Shown here: piece by piece, positions 45,501 to 61,300 of the stretch | Position numbering within the stretch: position 1 is the first letter of the stretch | How the letters are laid out: every line of letters starts with the position of its first letter | Translations under genes and position numbers: made by a program | Notes under the pieces: generated by a model | What the model was told of the DNA's origin: nothing | Seen by the model: only the letters and a program-made list of their open reading frames with translations | Databases searched by the model: none | Assembly (NCBI GenBank): GCA_963971305.1 | Contig: OZ020306.1 | Coordinates: 54,224,686 to 54,288,685 of the forward strand | Source of the DNA: Arcuatula senhousia | Lineage: Eukaryota > Mollusca > Bivalvia > Mytilida > Mytilidae | Direction: 5' to 3' | DNA: 64,000 nucleotides

Positions 45501-48500
45501 GCTGAAATCAGTCATAAAGTTTATCTAGAACATTTTCACACCATTTGTTTGGTTAGAAAGTCATTATGTTTAAAATCAGAACAGTTCCCATATGTGTGGA
45601 GAGGTAAAAAAAGCCTTCATTTCTTAGTTTGAACTGAACATATGCAAAGTGCTGAAAAAGTTACACCGGATAAAATATGACAGTTTAAATTGCATATTAG
45701 CAGTGCAATAAAGTCATTCTTACTAAAGATAAAGAATATAGACATTTAAATCCACTGGTTCTCATAAAAGAGACAAAATTTATTTTAATGTCCAAATTTG
45801 GTCAAAAAGTACTATAATAGCAAAAACTGAAGGGTAGCTGAAACAAATTAAGCAAAAAGTAAAAAAAATCTTTATAAAGTGTTCAAAGACATGATTTTCT
45901 TTAGAATAAAACAGATAATAAGCACTTATTTAATATTCAACTTTACTGTAAATCCCAGTAATCAGGTCACAGTCTTGTATTGTTTTTCCCATAGACTTCT
46001 ATAGTAAACCTGAGATTTTTGGAATTTTTTAAAAAATAGTTAAAATGATTCAATACAACTTTTGCTATATTTTTTCAATAAAGGAAGTGTCAGAAAACAT
46101 TTTAAAGGGTGGGCCGAAAAAAAGTCGCACGAAGATAAGAAAACCACAGTTGATTGAACTAAAAATAGATTTTTTCCTACTTTCACTTTAACTTCCATTT
46201 CAAAAATACCCCCCTTTTCATGAGAACTGTTTTATTAAATAATGCAATTTTTACATTTCAAAAAGTTAGTGGTGTCAAAGTTTGGTGTCTTACCTTCAAT
46301 TTAAGCCAAAAGTTAGAAAAAATGCATGAAAAGCAATGCTGCAAACGACTCAGGGAAAAGGCACTATATTTTAATAGCCTCCATGTTTTGACGTCCACCC
46401 GCGCAAGAACTTGCAATACAAGACTGGTACCTATTAGGATCAAAGATGATTTGATATTTCTAAATAAAGTTGTTTTTCTGTTTCTTTATACATTTTTCAA
46501 TCAAATTAAGAAAAAACCATAGAAAAAATGCTTTCATTGATTTTTTTATTACAATTTTTAAAAGGGTACCCTCTTCAAGGTTTTGGCCAATTTTCTCTAT
46601 ATTGACTTAAAATGAACACTTTAATGTTCTGTCCTTGTTGGGTTATATTCAGATAGAATATGTGAGTTGAAATGATGCCAATACTACCTTAGCAATGGAT
46701 TGAGTGCAAAAATATTCTTTTATTGACAGTTTTAAGTTTTTGAAGTAGAAAAAACTATGTTAGGAACCCCATTTTTTACTACAAAGACAACTTGGAGCCT
46801 CTTGTTTATCCAAATATAAGAAGGAGACCTATCAGTTGTTTGAACCTGACAAAATTGGCAAGATAATTGTAACAAAAACTATAAATGTGGAATAGAATAC
46901 ATTATTTGGAATACAATTGGATTTTATATACCAATTTAAGGATTTTTCAGGTAAAATTGGTGCCCCAGGCATACATAAATGGCCCATTTTTTTAAGGAAT
47001 TCAGATACTAGGCTGATGAAACTTGAGTTGTTACATGGGAAGAAGGTGTAGAAGACAGAAATCACCAACATATTGTGCAAGGTTATCAGACTTGGAGAGA
47101 AAGTGGTCTTATTTACTGTAAAATTGCAGTTTTTAACTTACCGCATACAAAAAGCCAACATTTTGCACATCACAAAACACCATAAAGAAAAAAATACTGA
47201 ATTTGTTTGGAGTTTTTTTGCTGAAATCAGTCATAAAGTTTATCTAGAACATTTTCACACCATTTGTTTGGTTAGAAAGTCATTATGTTTAAAATCAGAA
47301 CAGTTCCCATATGTGTGGAGAGGTAAAAAAAGCCTTCATTTCTTAGTTTGAACTGAACATATGCAAAGTGCTGAAAAAGTTACACCGGATAAAATATGAC
47401 AGTTTAAATTGCATATTAGCAGTGCAATAAAGTCATTCTTACTAAAGATAAAGAATATAGACATTTAAATCCACTGGTTCTCATAAAAGAGACAAAATTT
47501 ATTTTAATGTCCAAATTTGGTCAAAAAGTACTATAATAGCAAAAACTGAAGGGTAGCTGAAACAAATTAAGCAAAAAGTAAAAAAAATCTTTATAAAGTG
47601 TTCAAAGACATGATTTTCTTTAGAATAAAACAGATAATAAGCACTTATTTAATATTCAACTTTACTGTAAATCCCAGTAATCAGGTCACAGTCTTGTATT
47701 GTTTTTCCCATAGACTTCTATAGTAAACCTGAGATTTTTGGAATTTTTTAAAAAATAGTTAAAATGATTCAATACAACTTTTGCTATATTTTTTCAATAA
47801 AGGAAGTGTCAGAAAACATTTTAAAGGGTGGGCCGAAAAAAAGTCGCACGAAGATAAGAAAACCACAGTTGATTGAACTAAAAATAGATTTTTTCCTACT
47901 TTCACTTTAACTTCCATTTCAAAAATACCCCCCTTTTCATGAGAACTGTTTTATTAAATAATGCAATTTTTACATTTCAAAAAGTTAGTGGTGTCAAAGT
48001 TTGGTGTCTTACCTTCAATTTAAGCCAAAAGTTAGAAAAAATGCATGAAAAGCAATGCTGCAAACGACTCAGGGAAAAGGCACTATATTTTAATAGCCTC
48101 CATGTTTTGACGTCCACCCGCGCAAGAACTTGCAATACAAGACTGGTACCTATTAGGATCAAAGATGATTTGATATTTCTAAATAAAGTTGTTTTTCTGT
48201 TTCTTTATACATTTTTCAATCAAATTAAGAAAAAACCATAGAAAAAATGCTTTCATTGATTTTTTTATTACAATTTTTAAAAGGGTACCCTCTTCAAGGT
48301 TTTGGCCAATTTTCTCTATATTGACTTAAAATGAACACTTTAATGTTCTGTCCTTGTTGGGTTATATTCAGATAGAATATGTGAGTTGAAATGATGCCAA
48401 TACTACCTTAGCAATGGATTGAGTGCAAAAATATTCTTTTATTGACAGTTTTAAGTTTTTGAAGTAGAAAAAACTATGTTAGGAACCCCATTTTTTACTA

Positions 48501-49404
48501 CAAAGACAACTTGGAGCCTCTTGTTTATCCAAATATAAGAAGGAGACCTATCAGTTGTTTGAACCTGACAAAATTGGCAAGATAATTGTAACAAAAACTA
48601 TAAATGTGGAATAGAATACATTATTTGGAATACAATTGGATTTTATATACCAATTTAAGGATTTTTCAGGTAAAATTGGTGCCCCAGGCATACATAAATG
48701 GCCCATTTTTTTAAGGAATTCAGATACTAGGCTGATGAAACTTGAGTTGTTACATGGGAAGAAGGTGTAGAAGACAGAAATCACCAACATATTGTGCAAG
48801 GTTATCAGACTTGGAGAGAAAGTGGTCTTATTTACTGTAAAATTGCAGTTTTTAACTTACCGCATACAAAAAGCCAACATTTTGCACATCACAAAACACC
48901 ATAAAGAAAAAAATACTGAATTTGTTTGGAGTTTTTTTGCTGAAATCAGTCATAAAGTTTATCTAGAACATTTTCACACCATTTGTTTGGTTAGAAAGTC
49001 ATTATGTTTAAAATCAGAACAGTTCCCATATGTGTGGAGAGGTAAAAAAAGCCTTCATTTCTTAGTTTGAACTGAACATATGCAAAGTGCTGAAAAAGTT
49101 ACACCGGATAAAATATGACAGTTTAAATTGCATATTAGCAGTGCAATAAAGTCATTCTTACTAAAGATAAAGAATATAGACATTTAAATCCACTGGTTCT
49201 CATAAAAGAGACAAAATTTATTTTAATGTCCAAATTTGGTCAAAAAGTACTATAATAGCAAAAACTGAAGGGTAGCTGAAACAAATTAAGCAAAAAGTAA
49301 AAAAAATCTTTATAAAGTGTTCAAAGACATGATTTTCTTTAGAATAAAACAGATAATAAGCACTTATTTAATATTCAACTTTACTGTAAATCCCAGTAAT
49401 CAGG

Positions 49405-50650
49405 ATCAAAGATGATTTGATATTTCTAAATAAAGTTGTTTTTCTGTTTCTTTATACATTTTTCAATCAAATTAAGAAAAAACCATAGAAAAAATGCTTT
49501 CATTGATTTTTTTATTACAATTTTTAAAAGGGTACCCTCTTCAAGGTTTTGGCCAATTTTCTCTATATTGACTTAAAATGAACACTTTAATGTTCTGTCC
49601 TTGTTGGGTTATATTCAGATAGAATATGTGAGTTGAAATGATGCCAATACTACCTTAGCAATGGATTGAGTGCAAAAATATTCTTTTATTGACAGTTTTA
49701 AGTTTTTGAAGTAGAAAAAACTATGTTAGGAACCCCATTTTTTACTACAAAGACAACTTGGAGCCTCTTGTTTATCCAAATATAAGAAGGAGACCTATCA
49801 GTTGTTTGAACCTGACAAAATTGGCAAGATAATTGTAACAAAAACTATAAATGTGGAATAGAATACATTATTTGGAATACAATTGGATTTTATATACCAA
49901 TTTAAGGATTTTTCAGGTAAAATTGGTGCCCCAGGCATACATAAATGGCCCATTTTTTTAAGGAATTCAGATACTAGGCTGATGAAACTTGAGTTGTTAC
50001 ATGGGAAGAAGGTGTAGAAGACAGAAATCACCAACATATTGTGCAAGGTTATCAGACTTGGAGAGAAAGTGGTCTTATTTACTGTAAAATTGCAGTTTTT
50101 AACTTACCGCATACAAAAAGCCAACATTTTGCACATCACAAAACACCATAAAGAAAAAAATACTGAATTTGTTTGGAGTTTTTTTGCTGAAATCAGTCAT
50201 AAAGTTTATCTAGAACATTTTCACACCATTTGTTTGGTTAGAAAGTCATTATGTTTAAAATCAGAACAGTTCCCATATGTGTGGAGAGGTAAAAAAAGCC
50301 TTCATTTCTTAGTTTGAACTGAACATATGCAAAGTGCTGAAAAAGTTACACCGGATAAAATATGACAGTTTAAATTGCATATTAGCAGTGCAATAAAGTC
50401 ATTCTTACTAAAGATAAAGAATATAGACATTTAAATCCACTGGTTCTCATAAAAGAGACAAAATTTATTTTAATGTCCAAATTTGGTCAAAAAGTACTAT
50501 AATAGCAAAAACTGAAGGGTAGCTGAAACAAATTAAGCAAAAAGTAAAAAAAATCTTTATAAAGTGTTCAAAGACATGATTTTCTTTAGAATAAAACAGA
50601 TAATAAGCACTTATTTAATATTCAACTTTACTGTAAATCCCAGTAATCAG
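49405..50650 (+). repeat. Short monomer, deletion type B, first occurrence
   Basis: The junction reads CCCAGTAATCAGGATCAAAG; 472 bases are missing between AGG at the monomer border and AGG of CTATTAGG, so a 3-bp microhomology marks the breakpoint. The 100-codon frame is lost. Confidence 0.95.
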
Positions 50651-52369
50651 GTCACAGTCTTGTATTGTTTTTCCCATAGACTTCTATAGTAAACCTGAGA
50701 TTTTTTGAATTTTTTAAAAAATAGTTAAAATGATTCAATACAACTTTTGCTATATTTTTTCAATAAAGGAAGTGTCAGAAAACATTTTAAAGGGTGGGCC
50801 GAAAAAAAGTCGCATGAAGATAAGAAAACCACAGTTGATTGAACTAAAAATAGATTTTTTCCTACTTTCACTTTAACTTCCATTTCAAAAATACCCCCCT
50901 TTTCATGAGAACTGTTTTATTAAATAATGCAATTTTTACATTTCAAAAAGTTAGTGGTGTCAAAGTTTGGTGTCTTACCTTCAATTTAAGCCAAAAGTTA
51001 GAAAAAATGCATGAAAAGCAATGCTGCAAACGACTCAGGGAAAAGGCACTATATTTTAATAGCCTCCATGTTTTGACGTCCACCCGCGCAAGAACTTGCA
51101 ATACAAGACTGGTACCTATTAGGATCAAAGATGATTTGATATTTCTAAATAAAGTTGTTTTTCTGTTTCTTTATACATTTTTCAATCAAATTAAGAAAAA
51201 ACCATAGAAAAAATGCTTTCATTGATTTTTTTATTACAATTTTTAAAAGGGTACCCTCTTCAAGGTTTTGGCCAATTTTCTCTATATTGACTTAAAATGA
51301 ACACTTTAATGTTCTGTCCTTGTTGGGTTATATTCAGATAGAATATGTGAGTTGAAATGATGCCAATACTACCTTAGCAATGGATTGAGTGCAAAAATAT
51401 TCTTTTATTGACAGTTTTAAGTTTTTGAAGTAGAAAAAACTATGTTAGGAACCCCATTTTTTACTACAAAGACAACTTGGAGCCTCTTGTTTATCCAAAT
51501 ATAAGAAGGAGACCTATCAGTTGTTTGAACCTGACAAAATTGGCAAGATAATTGTAACAAAAACTATAAATGTGGAATAGAATACATTATTTGGAATACA
51601 ATTGGATTTTATATACCAATTTAAGGATTTTTCAGGTAAAATTGGTGCCCCAGGCATACATAAATGGCCCATTTTTTTAAGGAATTCAGATACTAGGCTG
51701 ATGAAACTTGAGTTGTTACATGGGAAGAAGGTGTAGAAGACAGAAATCACCAACATATTGTGCAAGGTTATCAGACTTGGAGAGAAAGTGGTCTTATTTA
51801 CTGTAAAATTGCAGTTTTTAACTTACCGCATACAAAAAGCCAACATTTTGCACATCACAAAACACCATAAAGAAAAAAATACTGAATTTGTTTGGAGTTT
51901 TTTTGCTGAAATCAGTCATAAAGTTTATCTAGAACATTTTCACACCATTTGTTTGGTTAGAAAGTCATTATGTTTAAAATCAGAACAGTTCCCATATGTG
52001 TGGAGAGGTAAAAAAAGCCTTCATTTCTTAGTTTGAACTGAACATATGCAAAGTGCTGAAAAAGTTACACCGGATAAAATATGACAGTTTAAATTGCATA
52101 TTAGCAGTGCAATAAAGTCATTCTTACTAAAGATAAAGAATATAGACATTTAAATCCACTGGTTCTCATAAAAGAGACAAAATTTATTTTAATGTCCAAA
52201 TTTGGTCAAAAAGTACTATAATAGCAAAAACTGAAGGGTAGCTGAAACAAATTAAGCAAAAAGTAAAAAAAATCTTTATAAAGTGTTCAAAGACATGATT
52301 TTCTTTAGAATAAAACAGATAATAAGCACTTATTTAATATTCAACTTTACTGTAAATCCCAGTAATCAG
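50651..52369 (+). repeat. Full monomer with private substitutions
   Basis: Has GATTTTTTGAAT instead of GATTTTTGGAAT (50706) and CGCATGAAG instead of CGCACGAAG (50815). The other full monomers I compared lack both. Confidence 0.9.
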
Positions 52370-55300
52370 GTCACAGTCTTGTATTGTTTTTCCCATAGAC
52401 TTCTATAGTAAACCTGAGATTTTTGGAATTTTTTAAAAAATAGTTAAAATGATTCAATACAACTTTTGCTATATTTTTTCAATAAAGGAAGTGTCAGAAA
52501 ACATTTTAAAGGGTGGGCCGAAAAAAAGTCGCACGAAGATAAGAAAACCACAGTTGATTGAACTAAAAATAGATTTTTTCCTACTTTCACTTTAACTTCC
52601 ATTTCAAAAATACCCCCCTTTTCATGAGAACTGTTTTATTAAATAATGCAATTTTTACATTTCAAAAAGTTAGTGGTGTCAAAGTTTGGTGTCTTACCTT
52701 CAATTTAAGCCAAAAGTTAGAAAAAATGCATGAAAAGCAATGCTGCAAACGACTCAGGGAAAAGGCACTATATTTTAATAGCCTCCATGTTTTGACGTCC
52801 ACCCGCGCAAGAACTTGCAATACAAGACTGGTACCTATTAGGATCAAAGATGATTTGATATTTCTAAATAAAGTTGTTTTTCTGTTTCTTTATACATTTT
52901 TCAATCAAATTAAGAAAAAACCATAGAAAAAATGCTTTCATTGATTTTTTTATTACAATTTTTAAAAGGGTACCCTCTTCAAGGTTTTGGCCAATTTTCT
53001 CTATATTGACTTAAAATGAACACTTTAATGTTCTGTCCTTGTTGGGTTATATTCAGATAGAATATGTGAGTTGAAATGATGCCAATACTACCTTAGCAAT
53101 GGATTGAGTGCAAAAATATTCTTTTATTGACAGTTTTAAGTTTTTGAAGTAGAAAAAACTATGTTAGGAACCCCATTTTTTACTACAAAGACAACTTGGA
53201 GCCTCTTGTTTATCCAAATATAAGAAGGAGACCTATCAGTTGTTTGAACCTGACAAAATTGGCAAGATAATTGTAACAAAAACTATAAATGTGGAATAGA
53301 ATACATTATTTGGAATACAATTGGATTTTATATACCAATTTAAGGATTTTTCAGGTAAAATTGGTGCCCCAGGCATACATAAATGGCCCATTTTTTTAAG
53401 GAATTCAGATACTAGGCTGATGAAACTTGAGTTGTTACATGGGAAGAAGGTGTAGAAGACAGAAATCACCAACATATTGTGCAAGGTTATCAGACTTGGA
53501 GAGAAAGTGGTCTTATTTACTGTAAAATTGCAGTTTTTAACTTACCGCATACAAAAAGCCAACATTTTGCACATCACAAAACACCATAAAGAAAAAAATA
53601 CTGAATTTGTTTGGAGTTTTTTTGCTGAAATCAGTCATAAAGTTTATCTAGAACATTTTCACACCATTTGTTTGGTTAGAAAGTCATTATGTTTAAAATC
53701 AGAACAGTTCCCATATGTGTGGAGAGGTAAAAAAAGCCTTCATTTCTTAGTTTGAACTGAACATATGCAAAGTGCTGAAAAAGTTACACCGGATAAAATA
53801 TGACAGTTTAAATTGCATATTAGCAGTGCAATAAAGTCATTCTTACTAAAGATAAAGAATATAGACATTTAAATCCACTGGTTCTCATAAAAGAGACAAA
53901 ATTTATTTTAATGTCCAAATTTGGTCAAAAAGTACTATAATAGCAAAAACTGAAGGGTAGCTGAAACAAATTAAGCAAAAAGTAAAAAAAATCTTTATAA
54001 AGTGTTCAAAGACATGATTTTCTTTAGAATAAAACAGATAATAAGCACTTATTTAATATTCAACTTTACTGTAAATCCCAGTAATCAGGTCACAGTCTTG
54101 TATTGTTTTTCCCATAGACTTCTATAGTAAACCTGAGATTTTTGGAATTTTTTAAAAAATAGTTAAAATGATTCAATACAACTTTTGCTATATTTTTTCA
54201 ATAAAGGAAGTGTCAGAAAACATTTTAAAGGGTGGGCCGAAAAAAAGTCGCACGAAGATAAGAAAACCACAGTTGATTGAACTAAAAATAGATTTTTTCC
54301 TACTTTCACTTTAACTTCCATTTCAAAAATACCCCCCTTTTCATGAGAACTGTTTTATTAAATAATGCAATTTTTACATTTCAAAAAGTTAGTGGTGTCA
54401 AAGTTTGGTGTCTTACCTTCAATTTAAGCCAAAAGTTAGAAAAAATGCATGAAAAGCAATGCTGCAAACGACTCAGGGAAAAGGCACTATATTTTAATAG
54501 CCTCCATGTTTTGACGTCCACCCGCGCAAGAACTTGCAATACAAGACTGGTACCTATTAGGATCAAAGATGATTTGATATTTCTAAATAAAGTTGTTTTT
54601 CTGTTTCTTTATACATTTTTCAATCAAATTAAGAAAAAACCATAGAAAAAATGCTTTCATTGATTTTTTTATTACAATTTTTAAAAGGGTACCCTCTTCA
54701 AGGTTTTGGCCAATTTTCTCTATATTGACTTAAAATGAACACTTTAATGTTCTGTCCTTGTTGGGTTATATTCAGATAGAATATGTGAGTTGAAATGATG
54801 CCAATACTACCTTAGCAATGGATTGAGTGCAAAAATATTCTTTTATTGACAGTTTTAAGTTTTTGAAGTAGAAAAAACTATGTTAGGAACCCCATTTTTT
54901 ACTACAAAGACAACTTGGAGCCTCTTGTTTATCCAAATATAAGAAGGAGACCTATCAGTTGTTTGAACCTGACAAAATTGGCAAGATAATTGTAACAAAA
55001 ACTATAAATGTGGAATAGAATACATTATTTGGAATACAATTGGATTTTATATACCAATTTAAGGATTTTTCAGGTAAAATTGGTGCCCCAGGCATACATA
55101 AATGGCCCATTTTTTTAAGGAATTCAGATACTAGGCTGATGAAACTTGAGTTGTTACATGGGAAGAAGGTGTAGAAGACAGAAATCACCAACATATTGTG
55201 CAAGGTTATCAGACTTGGAGAGAAAGTGGTCTTATTTACTGTAAAATTGCAGTTTTTAACTTACCGCATACAAAAAGCCAACATTTTGCACATCACAAAA

Positions 55301-58300
55301 CACCATAAAGAAAAAAATACTGAATTTGTTTGGAGTTTTTTTGCTGAAATCAGTCATAAAGTTTATCTAGAACATTTTCACACCATTTGTTTGGTTAGAA
55401 AGTCATTATGTTTAAAATCAGAACAGTTCCCATATGTGTGGAGAGGTAAAAAAAGCCTTCATTTCTTAGTTTGAACTGAACATATGCAAAGTGCTGAAAA
55501 AGTTACACCGGATAAAATATGACAGTTTAAATTGCATATTAGCAGTGCAATAAAGTCATTCTTACTAAAGATAAAGAATATAGACATTTAAATCCACTGG
55601 TTCTCATAAAAGAGACAAAATTTATTTTAATGTCCAAATTTGGTCAAAAAGTACTATAATAGCAAAAACTGAAGGGTAGCTGAAACAAATTAAGCAAAAA
55701 GTAAAAAAAATCTTTATAAAGTGTTCAAAGACATGATTTTCTTTAGAATAAAACAGATAATAAGCACTTATTTAATATTCAACTTTACTGTAAATCCCAG
55801 TAATCAGGTCACAGTCTTGTATTGTTTTTCCCATAGACTTCTATAGTAAACCTGAGATTTTTGGAATTTTTTAAAAAATAGTTAAAATGATTCAATACAA
55901 CTTTTGCTATATTTTTTCAATAAAGGAAGTGTCAGAAAACATTTTAAAGGGTGGGCCGAAAAAAAGTCGCACGAAGATAAGAAAACCACAGTTGATTGAA
56001 CTAAAAATAGATTTTTTCCTACTTTCACTTTAACTTCCATTTCAAAAATACCCCCCTTTTCATGAGAACTGTTTTATTAAATAATGCAATTTTTACATTT
56101 CAAAAAGTTAGTGGTGTCAAAGTTTGGTGTCTTACCTTCAATTTAAGCCAAAAGTTAGAAAAAATGCATGAAAAGCAATGCTGCAAACGACTCAGGGAAA
56201 AGGCACTATATTTTAATAGCCTCCATGTTTTGACGTCCACCCGCGCAAGAACTTGCAATACAAGACTGGTACCTATTAGGATCAAAGATGATTTGATATT
56301 TCTAAATAAAGTTGTTTTTCTGTTTCTTTATACATTTTTCAATCAAATTAAGAAAAAACCATAGAAAAAATGCTTTCATTGATTTTTTTATTACAATTTT
56401 TAAAAGGGTACCCTCTTCAAGGTTTTGGCCAATTTTCTCTATATTGACTTAAAATGAACACTTTAATGTTCTGTCCTTGTTGGGTTATATTCAGATAGAA
56501 TATGTGAGTTGAAATGATGCCAATACTACCTTAGCAATGGATTGAGTGCAAAAATATTCTTTTATTGACAGTTTTAAGTTTTTGAAGTAGAAAAAACTAT
56601 GTTAGGAACCCCATTTTTTACTACAAAGACAACTTGGAGCCTCTTGTTTATCCAAATATAAGAAGGAGACCTATCAGTTGTTTGAACCTGACAAAATTGG
56701 CAAGATAATTGTAACAAAAACTATAAATGTGGAATAGAATACATTATTTGGAATACAATTGGATTTTATATACCAATTTAAGGATTTTTCAGGTAAAATT
56801 GGTGCCCCAGGCATACATAAATGGCCCATTTTTTTAAGGAATTCAGATACTAGGCTGATGAAACTTGAGTTGTTACATGGGAAGAAGGTGTAGAAGACAG
56901 AAATCACCAACATATTGTGCAAGGTTATCAGACTTGGAGAGAAAGTGGTCTTATTTACTGTAAAATTGCAGTTTTTAACTTACCGCATACAAAAAGCCAA
57001 CATTTTGCACATCACAAAACACCATAAAGAAAAAAATACTGAATTTGTTTGGAGTTTTTTTGCTGAAATCAGTCATAAAGTTTATCTAGAACATTTTCAC
57101 ACCATTTGTTTGGTTAGAAAGTCATTATGTTTAAAATCAGAACAGTTCCCATATGTGTGGAGAGGTAAAAAAAGCCTTCATTTCTTAGTTTGAACTGAAC
57201 ATATGCAAAGTGCTGAAAAAGTTACACCGGATAAAATATGACAGTTTAAATTGCATATTAGCAGTGCAATAAAGTCATTCTTACTAAAGATAAAGAATAT
57301 AGACATTTAAATCCACTGGTTCTCATAAAAGAGACAAAATTTATTTTAATGTCCAAATTTGGTCAAAAAGTACTATAATAGCAAAAACTGAAGGGTAGCT
57401 GAAACAAATTAAGCAAAAAGTAAAAAAAATCTTTATAAAGTGTTCAAAGACATGATTTTCTTTAGAATAAAACAGATAATAAGCACTTATTTAATATTCA
57501 ACTTTACTGTAAATCCCAGTAATCAGGTCACAGTCTTGTATTGTTTTTCCCATAGACTTCTATAGTAAACCTGAGATTTTTGGAATTTTTTAAAAAATAG
57601 TTAAAATGATTCAATACAACTTTTGCTATATTTTTTCAATAAAGGAAGTGTCAGAAAACATTTTAAAGGGTGGGCCGAAAAAAAGTCGCACGAAGATAAG
57701 AAAACCACAGTTGATTGAACTAAAAATAGATTTTTTCCTACTTTCACTTTAACTTCCATTTCAAAAATACCCCCCTTTTCATGAGAACTGTTTTATTAAA
57801 TAATGCAATTTTTACATTTCAAAAAGTTAGTGGTGTCAAAGTTTGGTGTCTTACCTTCAATTTAAGCCAAAAGTTAGAAAAAATGCATGAAAAGCAATGC
57901 TGCAAACGACTCAGGGAAAAGGCACTATATTTTAATAGCCTCCATGTTTTGACGTCCACCCGCGCAAGAACTTGCAATACAAGACTGGTACCTATTAGGA
58001 TCAAAGATGATTTGATATTTCTAAATAAAGTTGTTTTTCTGTTTCTTTATACATTTTTCAATCAAATTAAGAAAAAACCATAGAAAAAATGCTTTCATTG
58101 ATTTTTTTATTACAATTTTTAAAAGGGTACCCTCTTCAAGGTTTTGGCCAATTTTCTCTATATTGACTTAAAATGAACACTTTAATGTTCTGTCCTTGTT
58201 GGGTTATATTCAGATAGAATATGTGAGTTGAAATGATGCCAATACTACCTTAGCAATGGATTGAGTGCAAAAATATTCTTTTATTGACAGTTTTAAGTTT

Positions 58301-61300
58301 TTGAAGTAGAAAAAACTATGTTAGGAACCCCATTTTTTACTACAAAGACAACTTGGAGCCTCTTGTTTATCCAAATATAAGAAGGAGACCTATCAGTTGT
58401 TTGAACCTGACAAAATTGGCAAGATAATTGTAACAAAAACTATAAATGTGGAATAGAATACATTATTTGGAATACAATTGGATTTTATATACCAATTTAA
58501 GGATTTTTCAGGTAAAATTGGTGCCCCAGGCATACATAAATGGCCCATTTTTTTAAGGAATTCAGATACTAGGCTGATGAAACTTGAGTTGTTACATGGG
58601 AAGAAGGTGTAGAAGACAGAAATCACCAACATATTGTGCAAGGTTATCAGACTTGGAGAGAAAGTGGTCTTATTTACTGTAAAATTGCAGTTTTTAACTT
58701 ACCGCATACAAAAAGCCAACATTTTGCACATCACAAAACACCATAAAGAAAAAAATACTGAATTTGTTTGGAGTTTTTTTGCTGAAATCAGTCATAAAGT
58801 TTATCTAGAACATTTTCACACCATTTGTTTGGTTAGAAAGTCATTATGTTTAAAATCAGAACAGTTCCCATATGTGTGGAGAGGTAAAAAAAGCCTTCAT
58901 TTCTTAGTTTGAACTGAACATATGCAAAGTGCTGAAAAAGTTACACCGGATAAAATATGACAGTTTAAATTGCATATTAGCAGTGCAATAAAGTCATTCT
59001 TACTAAAGATAAAGAATATAGACATTTAAATCCACTGGTTCTCATAAAAGAGACAAAATTTATTTTAATGTCCAAATTTGGTCAAAAAGTACTATAATAG
59101 CAAAAACTGAAGGGTAGCTGAAACAAATTAAGCAAAAAGTAAAAAAAATCTTTATAAAGTGTTCAAAGACATGATTTTCTTTAGAATAAAACAGATAATA
59201 AGCACTTATTTAATATTCAACTTTACTGTAAATCCCAGTAATCAGGTCACAGTCTTGTATTGTTTTTCCCATAGACTTCTATAGTAAACCTGAGATTTTT
59301 GGAATTTTTTAAAAAATAGTTAAAATGATTCAATACAACTTTTGCTATATTTTTTCAATAAAGGAAGTGTCAGAAAACATTTTAAAGGGTGGGCCGAAAA
59401 AAAGTCGCACGAAGATAAGAAAACCACAGTTGATTGAACTAAAAATAGATTTTTTCCTACTTTCACTTTAACTTCCATTTCAAAAATACCCCCCTTTTCA
59501 TGAGAACTGTTTTATTAAATAATGCAATTTTTACATTTCAAAAAGTTAGTGGTGTCAAAGTTTGGTGTCTTACCTTCAATTTAAGCCAAAAGTTAGAAAA
59601 AATGCATGAAAAGCAATGCTGCAAACGACTCAGGGAAAAGGCACTATATTTTAATAGCCTCCATGTTTTGACGTCCACCCGCGCAAGAACTTGCAATACA
59701 AGACTGGTACCTATTAGGATCAAAGATGATTTGATATTTCTAAATAAAGTTGTTTTTCTGTTTCTTTATACATTTTTCAATCAAATTAAGAAAAAACCAT
59801 AGAAAAAATGCTTTCATTGATTTTTTTATTACAATTTTTAAAAGGGTACCCTCTTCAAGGTTTTGGCCAATTTTCTCTATATTGACTTAAAATGAACACT
59901 TTAATGTTCTGTCCTTGTTGGGTTATATTCAGATAGAATATGTGAGTTGAAATGATGCCAATACTACCTTAGCAATGGATTGAGTGCAAAAATATTCTTT
60001 TATTGACAGTTTTAAGTTTTTGAAGTAGAAAAAACTATGTTAGGAACCCCATTTTTTACTACAAAGACAACTTGGAGCCTCTTGTTTATCCAAATATAAG
60101 AAGGAGACCTATCAGTTGTTTGAACCTGACAAAATTGGCAAGATAATTGTAACAAAAACTATAAATGTGGAATAGAATACATTATTTGGAATACAATTGG
60201 ATTTTATATACCAATTTAAGGATTTTTCAGGTAAAATTGGTGCCCCAGGCATACATAAATGGCCCATTTTTTTAAGGAATTCAGATACTAGGCTGATGAA
60301 ACTTGAGTTGTTACATGGGAAGAAGGTGTAGAAGACAGAAATCACCAACATATTGTGCAAGGTTATCAGACTTGGAGAGAAAGTGGTCTTATTTACTGTA
60401 AAATTGCAGTTTTTAACTTACCGCATACAAAAAGCCAACATTTTGCACATCACAAAACACCATAAAGAAAAAAATACTGAATTTGTTTGGAGTTTTTTTG
60501 CTGAAATCAGTCATAAAGTTTATCTAGAACATTTTCACACCATTTGTTTGGTTAGAAAGTCATTATGTTTAAAATCAGAACAGTTCCCATATGTGTGGAG
60601 AGGTAAAAAAAGCCTTCATTTCTTAGTTTGAACTGAACATATGCAAAGTGCTGAAAAAGTTACACCGGATAAAATATGACAGTTTAAATTGCATATTAGC
60701 AGTGCAATAAAGTCATTCTTACTAAAGATAAAGAATATAGACATTTAAATCCACTGGTTCTCATAAAAGAGACAAAATTTATTTTAATGTCCAAATTTGG
60801 TCAAAAAGTACTATAATAGCAAAAACTGAAGGGTAGCTGAAACAAATTAAGCAAAAAGTAAAAAAAATCTTTATAAAGTGTTCAAAGACATGATTTTCTT
60901 TAGAATAAAACAGATAATAAGCACTTATTTAATATTCAACTTTACTGTAAATCCCAGTAATCAGGTCACAGTCTTGTATTGTTTTTCCCATAGACTTCTA
61001 TAGTAAACCTGAGATTTTTGGAATTTTTTAAAAAATAGTTAAAATGATTCAATACAACTTTTGCTATATTTTTTCAATAAAGGAAGTGTCAGAAAACATT
61101 TTAAAGGGTGGGCCGAAAAAAAGTCGCACGAAGATAAGAAAACCACAGTTGATTGAACTAAAAATAGATTTTTTCCTACTTTCACTTTAACTTCCATTTC
61201 AAAAATACCCCCCTTTTCATGAGAACTGTTTTATTAAATAATGCAATTTTTACATTTCAAAAAGTTAGTGGTGTCAAAGTTTGGTGTCTTACCTTCAATT